The position numbers and the translations under genes are program-made. The notes under the pieces are model-generated. The model was not told where the DNA came from and ran no database searches. It saw only the letters and a list, made by a program, of their open reading frames with translations. Below, one piece after another: positions 44,351 through 54,750 of a stretch of 64,000 bases of DNA (its first letter is position 1; each line of letters begins with the position of its first letter). Source of the DNA: JAXMAF01 sp046350555 (GTDB taxonomy: Bacteria > Planctomycetota > Phycisphaerae > Phycisphaerales > SM1A02); assembly GCA_046350555.1 (NCBI GenBank), contig JAXMAF010000006.1, forward strand, positions 124,001 through 188,000, written 5' to 3'.

Positions 44351-45955
44351 ATGACCAGCCCCCCCATCGACATTCCCGCACGATCGCCGCTGATTCCCGC
44401 CTCGCTCGCGGCGGCCGCCTCGTCGATGGCGCTCGCCTTGGCGCTGGCATCGAGCTCGTTCGCCGGTCTCGCCGACGAGATCCGCACGCAGGTGAACCGC
44501 GCCGCGCTCAAGGACGCGGCGCTCTCGGTCTGCGTGCGCGATGCCGACACCGACCGCGTGCTGGTCGCGATGGACGCCGACCGGCCGATGATCCCGGCGA
44601 GCAACATGAAGGTCTTCACGAGCGGCGCCGCGCTGCACACGCTCGGGCCGGACTTCACCTTCCGGACGCAGGCCTTCGTCCGGCGGGACGTCGCCAAGGG
44701 CATCGAAGGCGACCGGGACGCGGTCATCGCGGTGGTCGGCGACGGCGATCCGGCGCTGGCCGATCCTGAACTGCTGGCGAAGACGACGTGGACCGACTCG
44801 AACGGTCAGGTGCGCCTCGGCATGACCGCGGACGATCTCGTCGGACTCTGGGTGGACGCGGCGAGGAAGGCGGGCATCAGGTCGGTCAAGGAGGTCATTG
44901 TCGACGACCGCGTCTTCGCCCGCGAGCTCTTCCATCCGTCGTGGCCGGCGGACCAGTCGAACCAGCGTTCCTTCGCCGAGGTGGCGGGACTCAACTTCCA
45001 GACCAACCTGCTCCAGTTCCTGCCGCGTCCCGGAAACGGACCGCGCCCGGACCTCTCCGACATTCGACCGCGCGCCCCGTGGATCTCGATCGAGAACAAG
45101 GCGACGACCCGCAACGGCAAGCCCGACAAGCAGAGCGTGTGGGTCGTCCGCGACGAGGAGCGCAACGCCTACTCGGTCCACGGCAACGTGAAGTTCAACG
45201 TCGCCGAGCCGATCGAGATCCCCCTGCACGATCCCCCGCTCTTCTTCGCCCAGCTCCTCGCCGATCGCCTCCGCGGCGCCGGCATCCCGGTCGCCGCCGC
45301 GCGCGTCGCCCGCAACGACGATCCAGTCTTCGCCGGTCCCGCCGGCGCAGCATGGGGCGCGCCGCTCGGCGCGACCATCCAGACGCCCATCGCCGCGGTC
45401 CTCGAGCGTTGCAACACCGACAGCCAGAACCTCTACGCGGAGTCGCTCTTCAAGCGCGCCGGCCGCAAGGCGAGCGGTCGCCCCGGCTCGTGGTCGACCG
45501 GCGCCGAGGCCGTGCGCACGGCGCTCGCCGGACGGGTTCACGACGCGTCGTTGACCAAGGGCGTCGTCGTCTCGGACGGCTCGGGACTCTCGCGACAGAA
45601 CCGGGTGAACGCCTCGCTGGTCACGGCGTGGCTCGACACGTTCCATCGCGACACCCGCCTGGGATCGATCTTCGTCGACTCGCTCGCCGTCGGCGGCGAG
45701 AGCGGAACGCTCCGCAACCGCTTCGGCAAGCTCGACCGCGACGTCACGGTGCAATGCAAGACCGGCTACATCAACGGCGTCTCCTGCCTGAGCGGGTTCG
45801 TCACCACGAGCGATGGACGACGCCGCAGCTTCAGCGTCCTCGGCAACAACCTCATCCAGCCCGGCGCCGTCGCCAAGGCGAAGAAGCTCCAGGAGGCGAT
45901 CGTCGAGACGATCGCCGAGGACATGAAGGAGCGGGCGGCGCTGGGTGGTGGCTGA
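44351..45955 (+). CDS. dacB: D-alanyl-D-alanine carboxypeptidase/endopeptidase (PBP4, peptidase S13)
   Basis: 534 residues. After a signal peptide (MALALALASSSFAGLADEI region) come the three penicillin-binding motifs: SxxK at S84-K87 (PASNMKVF), SxN in TDSQNLYAES and KTG in VQCKTGYIN. The long domain insertion of S13 enzymes lies between the first two. It trims or cleaves peptidoglycan peptides in the periplasm. The start could also be the later methionine at residue 26. With uppP, lysA and kdsA it points to a complete wall and outer envelope. Confidence 0.92.
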   Translation: MTSPPIDIPARSPLIPASLAAAASSMALALALASSSFAGLADEIRTQVNRAALKDAALSVCVRDADTDRVLVAMDADRPMIPASNMKVFTSGAALHTLGPDFTFRTQAFVRRDVAKGIEGDRDAVIAVVGDGDPALADPELLAKTTWTDSNGQVRLGMTADDLVGLWVDAARKAGIRSVKEVIVDDRVFARELFHPSWPADQSNQRSFAEVAGLNFQTNLLQFLPRPGNGPRPDLSDIRPRAPWISIENKATTRNGKPDKQSVWVVRDEERNAYSVHGNVKFNVAEPIEIPLHDPPLFFAQLLADRLRGAGIPVAAARVARNDDPVFAGPAGAAWGAPLGATIQTPIAAVLERCNTDSQNLYAESLFKRAGRKASGRPGSWSTGAEAVRTALAGRVHDASLTKGVVVSDGSGLSRQNRVNASLVTAWLDTFHRDTRLGSIFVDSLAVGGESGTLRNRFGKLDRDVTVQCKTGYINGVSCLSGFVTTSDGRRRSFSVLGNNLIQPGAVAKAKKLQEAIVETIAEDMKERAALGGG

Positions 45956-45997
45956 CGCAGGGGCCGATGGGGCGCCGGCCGTCCTGCATCCGAATGG

Positions 45998-46107
45998 TGA
46001 TACGGATTCCAGCAGACCTCCATGCGTTCCACCCCTTGCCCACATCGGCGTCTTGCGGCGGAATTGGGTTGGGTGGGGCGCGAGAATCAACGGGGACGCG
46101 CATGACA
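45998..46107. repeat. 105-bp dispersed repeat, copy C
   Basis: Same orientation as copy B: ATACGGATTCCAGCAGACCT ... CCCCTTGCCCACATCGGCG ... GGAATTGGGTTGGGTGGGGC ... GGGGACGCGCATGACAT. It lies in the convergent gap between dacB (plus) and the dehydrogenase gene (minus), 40-45 bp from each stop. Confidence 0.8.
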
Positions 46108-46151
46108 TCGCCGCGAAGCGATGGCGGCCGTGGACCCCTCCGCGCGTGCCG

Positions 46152-49100
46152 TCACACCCCGAGTACATCGGCCGCCACCTCGATCGGATGCAGCGCCCAC
46201 CGTCCCGTTCCGTCGTGGATCTGGTGGCGACAGCTCGTCCCCGGCGCACAGACCAGCGCGTCGTCCGTCGCGGCGCGGATCGGTGGGAAGACGCTCTGTT
46301 CGCCGATGGCCATGCTCAGGTGGTACTTGTCCTCGGTGTAGCCGAAGCTGCCGGCCATGCCGCAACAGCCGCTCTCGAGCACGGTGAGGCGAGGACCGGC
46401 GATGCGCCGAAGAAGCCGTGCGCTCGTTTCGGCGCCCCAGAGCGCCTTCTGATGACAGTGGGCGTGGAGGATGATCGGGCGCTTGTCGGCCGAAGGGCTC
46501 CCGTCGGTCGCGGAACGCGAGGGTTCGCCAGCGTGCAGCGCAGGCTCGGCGGCTGAGGCCGGCGCGACGGCCGAAACTCGCTCCGGGCTGCCGCGGGCGC
46601 GGTCCGCAGCAACCCGTCCCGCCCCATCCCAGATCCGCTCCACGAACTCCTCGACGAGGAACGTCTTCGACGCGAGTTGGCGCAGCGCGTCGCCGCCCGG
46701 CGCGACCCGCGAAGAGCCGTCGCTGCGCGGCGACGTCAGGCGCAGCTCGAGCCAGTCGTCCGATGGCGCTTTCCACTGGCTCGCTCGCAGCCGACCACCG
46801 CGACGGCCGCGTGCATCCGGCAGGTCTGCTTGCCCGCCGCGGTCGCCTTGCGGCCGACATCGAGCCGCCTCGAACGGCATGCCGACGTCGGCGATCGACC
46901 GCAGCACCCGACGCCGCCGAAGCCCGTCACCCGGCCGCTGCCCGTGAGCGTCGCCGTGCCGCGCTCGCCGGGAAGGAGGACGCTGGTGGCCGAGGCCTCG
47001 AGCACGCGGATCGCCGCGGCGCGTGTGCGGCTCGTTGTGGACGGTGAAGCAGTCGGGGAAGAACGACGATCGGCGTCGGCCGCCGGCGATGGCAGCGACG
47101 CGGCGCGACGCGGCCTTCGCGAGCCGCAGCGCCTCCGCTCCGCGAACCACGCATGCAGCGAGCGCTGAGAGGTCCGGATCAGCCAGCCCGGCGAGCCGAT
47201 CGTCGCCGCGCGGCCAGCGCGCATGCGCGTGCCGTTGATGGCGTTCGCGATCGCGTGCGTCCCGCTTCCAAGCCGGTTCAGCGCACGTGTCGAACTGCGC
47301 GGAGCGCTCCAGCAGGGCGCGCCGCGCTTGCCGCCAGTGCTGCGCGGCGAGGTACTCCGCCTGAGCTTGCTGATGTCGACGTTGCTCCAGGCCTCCGTCT
47401 TGCACGCCTTGCAGAGGCAGAGCCGCAGCGTCTCGAGCGTCTCGGGATCGCTCCAGTCGGCCGAGGCCATCCAGGCCCGCTCCCCGCCGCGGCACCCCAA
47501 GCTGTCCCGTGATCGCCAGCCGAAGGGCGTTGCCGCGGCCGCGCGTCGCGTGGCGGCTCGTCGAGGAGCGCGCGGTAGCTCGGGCACATCGTCCCGCGCC
47601 CGGCGCGACCGCCAGCGGAATGCCGGCGCCGTTGCATCTCGACGGCGTGCTCGAAGCCATGCTCGCGCTCGTAGCGGAACACGGTCTCGGTGGCGACTTG
47701 CTGAAGGCGTCGCCCGGGCACTGCAGGTGCGGCCAGCTCCGGCGAGACGATGTTGCCCGGATTCATGCGCTTCGTCCGGATCGAAGATCGCCTTGACCGC
47801 CGCAAAGGCGTCGCAGATGGCATCGCCGAAATAGCGGCGCCGGGAAGGGCTGAGCGCACCGCATACGTCGCCGTGCTCGCCCGAGAGGGCGCGCTTCGTA
47901 GCGCTTGAGCAGATCGGCGACCTCCGTCGCGATCGCCTCCATCGATGCAGGTCCGCCGCGTCGCGCGGGCAGGGTAGGCAGCCGGATGTACGGGCAGCTC
48001 CACCGAGGGCGTGGGCGTAGTACGCGGCCGTGGTGCCGTGCACAGTCCACGGTGGCGGAAGTCGCCTGAACTCGGGAAGCCGGGAGGGGGGATCGACGGC
48101 GGTATTATCCACGAACGTGATCGGCTTGCGCACCGGGAACGCCATGCAGCAGCAACTCGCCCGCGCGCTTCACCCTGTGTCGCGGACGCGTCGGTGTACG
48201 TCGAGATGGCCGCGCCCGGCCAGCAGCGATCCAGCAGGCGCCGCTGAGCGGCTCGTCGATCGCCGCGGCCTCGTCGGCGAAGTACTCGACGTACAGGACC
48301 GCGCCGACATCGCCCTGTTCGGCCTCGGCATGATGTCGACATAGTGCCGTACTCTCGGCGTTGGCGAGGCCATCGAGATGACGGCGTCGTCGAGCAGGCT
48401 CGACCGCCGCCGGATCGGTCGCGAGGATCGCCTTCAGCGTCATGACGCCGTCGTCGACCGTCGCGTAGCCGACGATCGCCGGCCACTTGCCCCGCAGCCG
48501 AGGAACAGAGGCCGACCTCGGCCTCGACCACGGTGCTGGCGTTCCTGCTCTGCAGATCGGCGTCGAGGTTCCACGCGATCCAGGCGTGCCGTGCGTCGGA
48601 TCGCTCGATCTGGTCGAGCATCAGGTCGAGGTTGAGATCCATCGACATGCCGTCGGATGCGCGACGTCGGCGGATCTCGCCCGCGAGCGGGCCCACCACG
48701 GCGGCGACGCCCTGCTTGGCGCGCACGCGCGGATAGCGCTCGGCGGCAGCTTTCGTCGAACCGCAGGCGCTCGCCGCTGGCCAGCAGCACCTCGACGGCG
48801 CGAAGATGTCCACCGTCCGGCCATAGCGGATGGACCACGCGCCCCGCGGAGTTGTTGCCGATCATCCCTCCCAGCGTCGCGTGCGGGCTCGTCGCGACAT
48901 CGGCGAAGACGAAGACCATGCGGTGCGCACGCCGCGTTGAGTTGGTCGAGCACCACGCCCGGCTGGATCGCGGGCGATCCGCGGCGTGGCGTCGATCTCC
49001 AGGATCTCGCGGCAATTGGCGGAGAAATCGAGCACCACCGCGGCGTTCACCGTCTGCCCCGCCAGCGGCGTGCCTCCGCCGCGCGTGAACGGCAGGCCAT

Positions 49101-49320
49101 GTTCAGCATAGAAACGCGCACAGCCGCACAGGCGTCGGCGTTGTCCACCGGCACGACGACGCCGATCGGCTCGACTTCGTCGTCCTGCGCGTCGGTCGCG
49201 TAGAGCATCCGGTCGGCGTGACGGCCAGCCCCCTCTTGCCGCGACACGCCGCAGTCCGTCGAGCCACGCAGGCGGCGCGCATTCAGGGTCGGAAGAGGCT
49301 GGAGAACGGGCAGGCGTAGG
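46152..49320 (-). pseudogene. FAD-linked oxidase / Fe-S dehydrogenase (GlcD/YdiJ-like), frame-disrupted
   Basis: N-terminal pieces (~49290-48850) read HADRMLYATDA, EPIGVVVPVDN, HGLPFTRGGGTPLAGQ and, further on, SPHATLGGMIGNNSAG, the FAD-binding type 4 signature. The middle (~48800-46750) has scattered fragments such as GYNLDLMLDQIERS-like and HAWIAWNLDADLQSRNAS. The C-terminal ~190 residues are intact: HAHCHQKALWGAE and ESGCCGMAGSFGYTED, the CCG Fe-S domain. This is the plan of large D-lactate/2-hydroxyacid dehydrogenases. The start cannot be fixed; I place it near 49320. Many indels lie between 46740 and 49300, and none after. Confidence 0.75.
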
Positions 49321-49545
49321 ATCGACGCGTGTGTGGTTCACCGCGGGTGCGGGGCCACGAATCCGGCCAGCGTCGTCGATACCAGAGCGGCATCCGTTCG
49401 CCCCGTTCGCGCCAACCCGCGTCCTTCGCCGCGCCGTCCTTCGTTCCCGGCTCGCCTGCCTTGCCGTCGTCCCCGGCGCCATCCTGCACCTCGGCGACCC
49501 GGGCTTCACCGCATCATCGCCTCGAGGCACTCGTCCTCGCGCCCT

Positions 49546-50805
49546 TCACGTCCGCGACGAGCGCCGCTCGCTGAGCTCGACGTGGACGGAGTGGACGATT
49601 CCGTCCAGGCGGACGACCACCGTCATCGGGATGCCAGGGATCGAACGCCTTGCCCGGCATACGTCGAGATCGAGCGCGAACCCCGGGCAGCGATGAAGTA
49701 GCTACCGGCCTTCCAGGGGATCGCCGATCTGCTCGCGGCGCTTGTCGAGCTGCTACTCCTGCTCGAAGACGTTGACGGTGTAGAACGAGACGGGCGCATC
49801 CTGCCTCCGGAAGTCGGCAGCGATCTGGTGCAGCGATGGAAGCGCCGCCTTGCACGGACCACACCAGGTCGCCCAGAAGTCGAGCACGAGCACGCGGCCC
49901 TTCATCTTCGCGGTGTCGAGGACGCCATCGTCGAGGAGCGGCAGCAGCAGCGGCGGCAGCGGCTTGCCGACGAGCGCGTGGCGCGGCTCGCCATTCTCGC
50001 CGGCGGCGCCTGGCTCGGGTCGCTTCACGAGCGCCGGCATGAGGTCGACCTTCTGCCGCTTGCCGGGATCGAACGCGAAGTCCGCCTCGGCGAGGGGCGC
50101 CTTCGGGATCTCGTACGAGAAGGTGTGCGTGTAGGTGAGCGTGGCCCCGGCCGGAACCAGCGTTCCGCCGGTGATCCTCACCACCATCGACTGCGGCAGG
50201 TTGGTTGCCGGATCGACGACGAGGTCGATCGACTCGTGCTCGGCCGTGAGCTTGAACGTGCGCCGTTCCTTGCCCTCGACCTGCTCGTTCACCACCGCCG
50301 TCGGCACGACGTTGGGCGCCTTCGGGTTGAGCTGCATGACCAGCTCGGTCGGATCGGTCTCGCCGAACGCGAGCGCGAGATCGGGGAAGGGCAGGTCGAC
50401 GAAGGCGCTGAGCAGCGCGTAGAAGGGCGAGCCGCCGTCGGGAGTCCTCAGGTAGGTGTCGGGATTGCTCTCGTGCACCGCCGCGATCTGGCCGTCGCCG
50501 ATCCAGATCGTGTAGCCGCGAAGCTTGAAGACGCCCTTGCGTGCGCCGTCGGGCTTGCCGCCGACCACGCCATGCACGAGCTCGGCCTCGACCGGCTGCC
50601 CCTTCGACTCGGCGCCGTGCTCGCCGGCGCCGACCGCGACCGTCGTCTTGACCTTCACCGCAGGCAGCGCCCGATACGCCGCGACGAACTCCGCGAACGC
50701 CTTCTCGGCGGCCGGGTCGGCGACCGGGTCGTCGGGCGCGGCCCACGCCCGTGGCGACAACAGGATCGCGACCGCGACGACGATGCGCAGGACGGTCGAA
50801 TGCAT
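49546..50805 (-). CDS. Secreted protein: LolA/DUF2092-like domain plus TlpA thioredoxin, 3' end frameshifted
   Basis: From ATG 50805 the frame is open for 350 residues to 49753. Signal peptide (RIVVAVAILLSPRAWA), then a ~240-residue all-beta domain like LolA/DUF2092, then a TlpA domain with FWATWCGPCKAA. The open frame stops right after FYTVNVFEQE, before the domain is complete. Other frames continue with QQLDKRREQIGDPLEGR, FALDLD, GKAFDPWHP and MTVVVRLDGIVHSVHVELSE, ending at a stop at 49546. I infer at least three indels between 49550 and 49755. It is paralogous to the next gene. Confidence 0.8.
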
Positions 50806-50892
50806 GGGCGATCGTAGGAAGGTGCACGATGGGCACGTCGGTACCCAGCGCGCACGGAGACCCGGCGCCAGCGCCGGCGCCACGGCTGGCGC

Positions 50893-51005
50893 CAGCGCCG
50901 GCATCTTCGAAACCCCACCGCCAACGAAGGGCGTCCCCGACTCCCAATTCCGAATTCCCACTTCCCAGTTCCCGACGCCCGACGCTCAACTCCGCCCCCG
51001 CTTCC
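50893..51005. repeat. Dispersed CCGGCATCTTC / GTCCCCGACTCC element, copy 1
   Basis: CCGGCATCTTC at 50898 and GTCCCCGACTCC at 50933 are 35 bp apart, the same spacing as in the copy at 55947. Both copies continue in degenerate ATTCC/TTCCC tracts (AATTCCGAATTCCCACTTCC here). It lies in the 208-bp gap between the two TlpA-like genes. Confidence 0.6.
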
Positions 51006-51013
51006 CATCCTCG

Positions 51014-52387
51014 CTACTTCAGCAACGACTCGACATCCGTCTTCAACAGGTCCGTCGTCTCGGGCGAGAAGCCGCTGTGCACGAACGCCACCTTGCCGTT
51101 GCGATCGATGATGAACGTCGTCGGGATGCCGCTCGGGCCGTAGGCGTTGGAGACTTCATCCTTGAGGTCGAGCAGCGTCGGGAACGCGAAGCCCTGCTTG
51201 GTCCAGAACTCGGTCGCCTTGGCGGTCTTGTCCGCGTCGCTCATCTTGCCCGGCGGAGCCTCCCAGACGTTCACGCCGAAGACCTTCACCGCCTTGTTGT
51301 TCTCGGCGGCCCACTTGGCGAAGTCGTTCACGAGCGGGAGCCCCTTCCGGCACGGACCGCACCATGTCGCCCACATGTCGAGGACCACGACGCTGCCCTT
51401 CAGGTCGGCGAGCTTGACCGTCTCGCCGGTCTGCGTCTTGAGCTCGAAGCCCGGCGCGGCGTCGCCGATCTGGATCTTGCGCATCAGGTCCTGCATCGTG
51501 GCGACCTCCTTGCGCTTGCCCGGATCGAAGGTGATCGGCGGATCGAGCTTCTCCGCGACCTTTGGCGCAAACGTGAGGTTCACGCCCATGCCGAATCCCG
51601 GCGGCGCATCCGGCGGACGGAAGTCGACCGAGAGCCGCTCGAGCAGGCGGCTGGTGCCGTCCACGCGAGCAAGGCTCATGCCGTTGTCGCCCTTGAACAG
51701 GATCTCGTCGTCCTTGTCGGCGTTCACGCGATGGCCGACGACCGCGAGCTTCTCGAGCGATCCCATCGAGAAGGCCTTGAGCCACTCGGCATCGGTCGTG
51801 CCGTAGCGCAGGTCGAAGTGCGGCAGCGGAAGGTTCAGCCCGTCGGTGACCGGCGGCAGGGTCTCCGCCAAGCTGTCGTTCTTGAGCGGAGCGCCGACGA
51901 ATCGCTCGTCGGAGATCGCGGAGGCCTCGATGTAGAGCCTGCCGCCGACGACCGTGATGGTCATGTCGGAGACCTGCACGCGCGCTTCCTTGCCCGCGCC
52001 GAACTGCACCGCAAGCTGTTCCGTCTGCGGCCCGCGCGGGGTGACGGCCTCGATCACGATCGTGTCGCTGAGCGTCGGCGCCTTCCGATACGCCTCGGCG
52101 ACCTTCGCGACGAGTTCCTTGCCGGCCTTGATCGCCGCCTCGTTGCGGTCGTCGGCGGTGAAGGATGCGTCGATGGCGACGGGCGGCGCGGTGTCGGCGG
52201 GCTTGGCGCCCGGGGGTGCGGCGACGGCCGGCGCAACGGGAGCGCCGCCTGCGGGCGCGGCTGGCGGCGCTGCCGGTGGCACGGCGGCTGGCGGAGCGCC
52301 CTGGGCCCACAGGGTGGCGGCGACACCGGCGGCAAGCACAGACGCGAGGCCCAGCAAGGCACCGGACCGGACGGCGAAACGAGTCAT
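51014..52387 (-). CDS. Secreted protein: LolA/DUF2092-like domain plus TlpA thioredoxin
   Basis: 457 residues. Signal peptide (ALLGLASVLAAGVAATLWAQG), A/P-rich linker, then a DUF2092/LolA-like beta domain (~75-300, VAEAYRKAPTLSDTIVIEAV) and a TlpA thioredoxin domain (~310-457). The latter has MWATWCGPCRKG, SGIPTTFIIDRNGKV (cis-Pro) and a C-terminal helix. The likely role is periplasmic thiol chemistry, with the N-domain possibly binding a lipid or lipoprotein. The ATG at 52387 follows CTTGGAGATATTC. Intact, unlike its neighbour at 49546. Confidence 0.88.
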   Translation of the reverse strand: MTRFAVRSGALLGLASVLAAGVAATLWAQGAPPAAVPPAAPPAAPAGGAPVAPAVAAPPGAKPADTAPPVAIDASFTADDRNEAAIKAGKELVAKVAEAYRKAPTLSDTIVIEAVTPRGPQTEQLAVQFGAGKEARVQVSDMTITVVGGRLYIEASAISDERFVGAPLKNDSLAETLPPVTDGLNLPLPHFDLRYGTTDAEWLKAFSMGSLEKLAVVGHRVNADKDDEILFKGDNGMSLARVDGTSRLLERLSVDFRPPDAPPGFGMGVNLTFAPKVAEKLDPPITFDPGKRKEVATMQDLMRKIQIGDAAPGFELKTQTGETVKLADLKGSVVVLDMWATWCGPCRKGLPLVNDFAKWAAENNKAVKVFGVNVWEAPPGKMSDADKTAKATEFWTKQGFAFPTLLDLKDEVSNAYGPSGIPTTFIIDRNGKVAFVHSGFSPETTDLLKTDVESLLK

Positions 52388-52463
52388 GAATATCTCCAAG
52401 GGTGACGGGATGGTCGCCCGTCAGACGGACGCGCGGCACGGGGGCTTCGACGCGTCAAGGGTG

Positions 52464-53024
52464 TCAACACGGCCCAAGCGGCGGCATTCCATGGTGCTGG
52501 TCCGCCGACGCCTTCCCGAGCCGCGCCAAGAGTGATGCTACGCGGGCATTGGCCACCGGGTGAAGGACCTCCGCCGCGATCTCGGCGAGGGGTTCCAGGA
52601 CGAAGCGGCGCTCGTGCATGCGCGGATGCGGGACGCGCAGGCCGGGCTCGTCGATGATCGCATCGCCGTGGAGCAGGAGGTCCAGGTCGAGCGTGCGCGG
52701 TCCGTCGAGCTCGCCGTCGCGCCGCCGCCGCCCGTGCCGAGCCTCGATCTCGAGCATCGTCGCCAGCAAGGCGCGCGGGGTCATCGCCGTGCGCAGCTCG
52801 GCCGCGCCGTTGAGATAGGGACCCTGCCCCGGTGGCCCGACCGGGGCCGTCTCGATCAGCCGGCTGTGGCGCACCACCGTGATGGACGGCACGGCACCAA
52901 GCTCCGCCAGCGCCGCCTCGATCGTCGCGCGCCGATCGCCCAGGTTGCTTCCAACGGCGATGAACGTCCGCGGAGGCGTCGTCGTCGATGGAGCCGGTCG
53001 TTCGTGGCGAGGTTCGATCGGCAT
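52464..53024 (-). CDS. folK: 2-amino-4-hydroxy-6-hydroxymethyldihydropteridine pyrophosphokinase
   Basis: About 186 residues. HPPK signatures: FIAVGSNLGDRRATI, SRLIETAPVGPPGQGPYLNG, RTLDLDLLLHGD and VPHPRMHERRFVLEPLAEIA. It transfers pyrophosphate from ATP to the pterin in folate synthesis. I chose ATG at 53024; a GTG at 53045 is in frame, and both leave an unusual ~20-residue N-terminal extension. cinA lies upstream and the TlpA gene 76 bp downstream on the same strand. Confidence 0.95.
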   Translation of the reverse strand: MPIEPRHERPAPSTTTPPRTFIAVGSNLGDRRATIEAALAELGAVPSITVVRHSRLIETAPVGPPGQGPYLNGAAELRTAMTPRALLATMLEIEARHGRRRRDGELDGPRTLDLDLLLHGDAIIDEPGLRVPHPRMHERRFVLEPLAEIAAEVLHPVANARVASLLARLGKASADQHHGMPPLGPC

Positions 53025-53162
53025 CGTCGGTGCCCGGGTTCTCACGTGGATTCCAGCCGATTCTCGGGCTCGACCAAGCGCCCGATCCCGCCCGGCAGTG
53101 GCGCAGTGGACGGGAGAACAGTGGGCCAGTGCTCGACGCGCGAAGCCCCGCTGGAGTCCAGA

Positions 53163-54608
53163 TCAGGCGCGGCGCAATCCCTCCTGCACTTCCCACAGCA
53201 ACGTCGCCTCGCCGCGGTCGATCAATTGCAGCCGCAGCATCTGCATCGCCATCACCACGGCGCGCTCGCGAACATCGCGGCGATCGCCGGTGAAGCGGAA
53301 GCGTCGCACACGAACGTCGGGCGGGCCATCTCCGGCGCCGGCCGCGCCGCCGGACTCGTCCGTCGCGCGATCGATCGATCGAACGGCCGACGCGATGAAG
53401 ACCGTGCCGACGGGTTTCGCGTCGGTGCCACCGCCGGGACCGGCGACGCCGGTGATCGACAGCGCACACGCGGCGCCCGTTCGCGCCAGGGCGCCGAGGG
53501 CCATCGCCCGCGCAACCGCTTCGCTCACGGCGCCATGCGCCGCGATCGATTCCGCCGGCACGCCGAGCAGCGACGTCTTCAGGTGATTGCTGTAGGTCAC
53601 GAAGCCGCCCGCGAGGAAGTCGCTGCTGCCCGCGAGATCGACGATGGTTGCGCCGAGCAATCCTCCGGTGCAGCTCTCGGCGATGGCCAGCATCGCGCGG
53701 CGTGCGACGAGGAGCGAGCCGAGCGATGCCGCCAGGGCGACCGTTCCCGATGCGACTTCCGAGCGGTGCACGCCGAGGCCGAGGTCGCGGCCCGCCAGAC
53801 CGGCCGGATGCACGGCGAAGACGTACGGCCGCCACGCATCGCAGATGGCCTCCACCGTCTCGCTCAGCTTTCCCGCGGCCCGCGAGGCGTCGTCCGCCGA
53901 TGCCTCCACGCGCACGCGGGCGCTCACGATGCCGCCGGAGGCCGTGGTGCCGACGCTCGGGCTGCGGCCGCGCTCCATCAGTGGTCCGAGCAGCTCGGCG
54001 GCGGGCGATTCGCCGAGGCCGACCTGCATGACCGTCGCGGTCAGGACGACGGCGCCCTTCGCACGCTCGCGCAGAACCGGCGCCACGTGATCGCGGAACA
54101 TCGGCTGCATCTCGCGTGGCGGACCGGGCAGGCAGAAGATCGCGCACGACGAGGCGTCGGCGCGAGGAAGCTCGCCGGCGAGTCCCGGCGCCGTCCCGTT
54201 GGGATTGTCGAGCATGCGCGCCGTCGGCGGGCGCAGCGCCTGCCGCCAGTTGCTCGCCGGCATGCTTCGCCCGCGCCCCGCGAGCCACCGCGCGAGGTGC
54301 GCTCGCGCCCGTTCGTCCTCGACGAGGGCCTCGCCTGGCGCGATCGCGTCGCCGAGCGCCTCGCGCGTGAGGTCGTCGAGCGTGGGCCCGAGGCCGCCCG
54401 TCGCGACGATCGCGTCGATCGGCGGCGATGCACGTCGGCCAAGCTCGCGCAGCGCCGACGCGATGGCCGCGCGATCGTCGGCCACGGTGCGATGTTCCAC
54501 CGGCACGCAGCCAAGCGCCACGAGCTCGCCACTCAGCCACATCGAGTTGGTGTCGAGCTGCTGCCCGACGGTGATCTCGTCGCCGATGGAGAGGATGGCC
54601 GCATGCAT
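53163..54608 (-). CDS. cinA: CinA family protein (nicotinamide-nucleotide amidase with MoCF domain)
   Basis: 481 residues. The N-terminal MoCF-like domain starts AAILSIGDEITVGQQLDTNS and has VATGGLGPTLDDLTREA and CLPGPPREMQPMF. The C-terminal CinA amidase domain has IAESCTGGLLGA, FLAGGFVTYSN, GAVSEAVARAMA and ITGVAGPGGGT. It deamidates NMN in pyridine nucleotide recycling. An acidic/G-rich stretch (SGGAAGAGDGPPD) interrupts the last strand. ATG at 54608. Confidence 0.93.
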   Translation of the reverse strand: MHAAILSIGDEITVGQQLDTNSMWLSGELVALGCVPVEHRTVADDRAAIASALRELGRRASPPIDAIVATGGLGPTLDDLTREALGDAIAPGEALVEDERARAHLARWLAGRGRSMPASNWRQALRPPTARMLDNPNGTAPGLAGELPRADASSCAIFCLPGPPREMQPMFRDHVAPVLRERAKGAVVLTATVMQVGLGESPAAELLGPLMERGRSPSVGTTASGGIVSARVRVEASADDASRAAGKLSETVEAICDAWRPYVFAVHPAGLAGRDLGLGVHRSEVASGTVALAASLGSLLVARRAMLAIAESCTGGLLGATIVDLAGSSDFLAGGFVTYSNHLKTSLLGVPAESIAAHGAVSEAVARAMALGALARTGAACALSITGVAGPGGGTDAKPVGTVFIASAVRSIDRATDESGGAAGAGDGPPDVRVRRFRFTGDRRDVRERAVVMAMQMLRLQLIDRGEATLLWEVQEGLRRA

Positions 54609-54750
54609 GGAGTCGTCGCACACCGCGCAGCGCGGCGACGAACACGATACCCGCGAGGGCGACGCGGCTCTCGTCCACCGCGGGGACGCAGGCATCACGC
54701 GTCGCCTGCGTCCCCGCGGTCGAGAGCTCGATCTCGTCGCCGAAGTCCGA

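Noticed and set aside
53035..53105. Fourth copy of the 105-bp repeat (GTGGATTCCAGCCGATTCTC)
   Set aside because: Only about 13 bases match convincingly, and the rest does not align with copies A-C.
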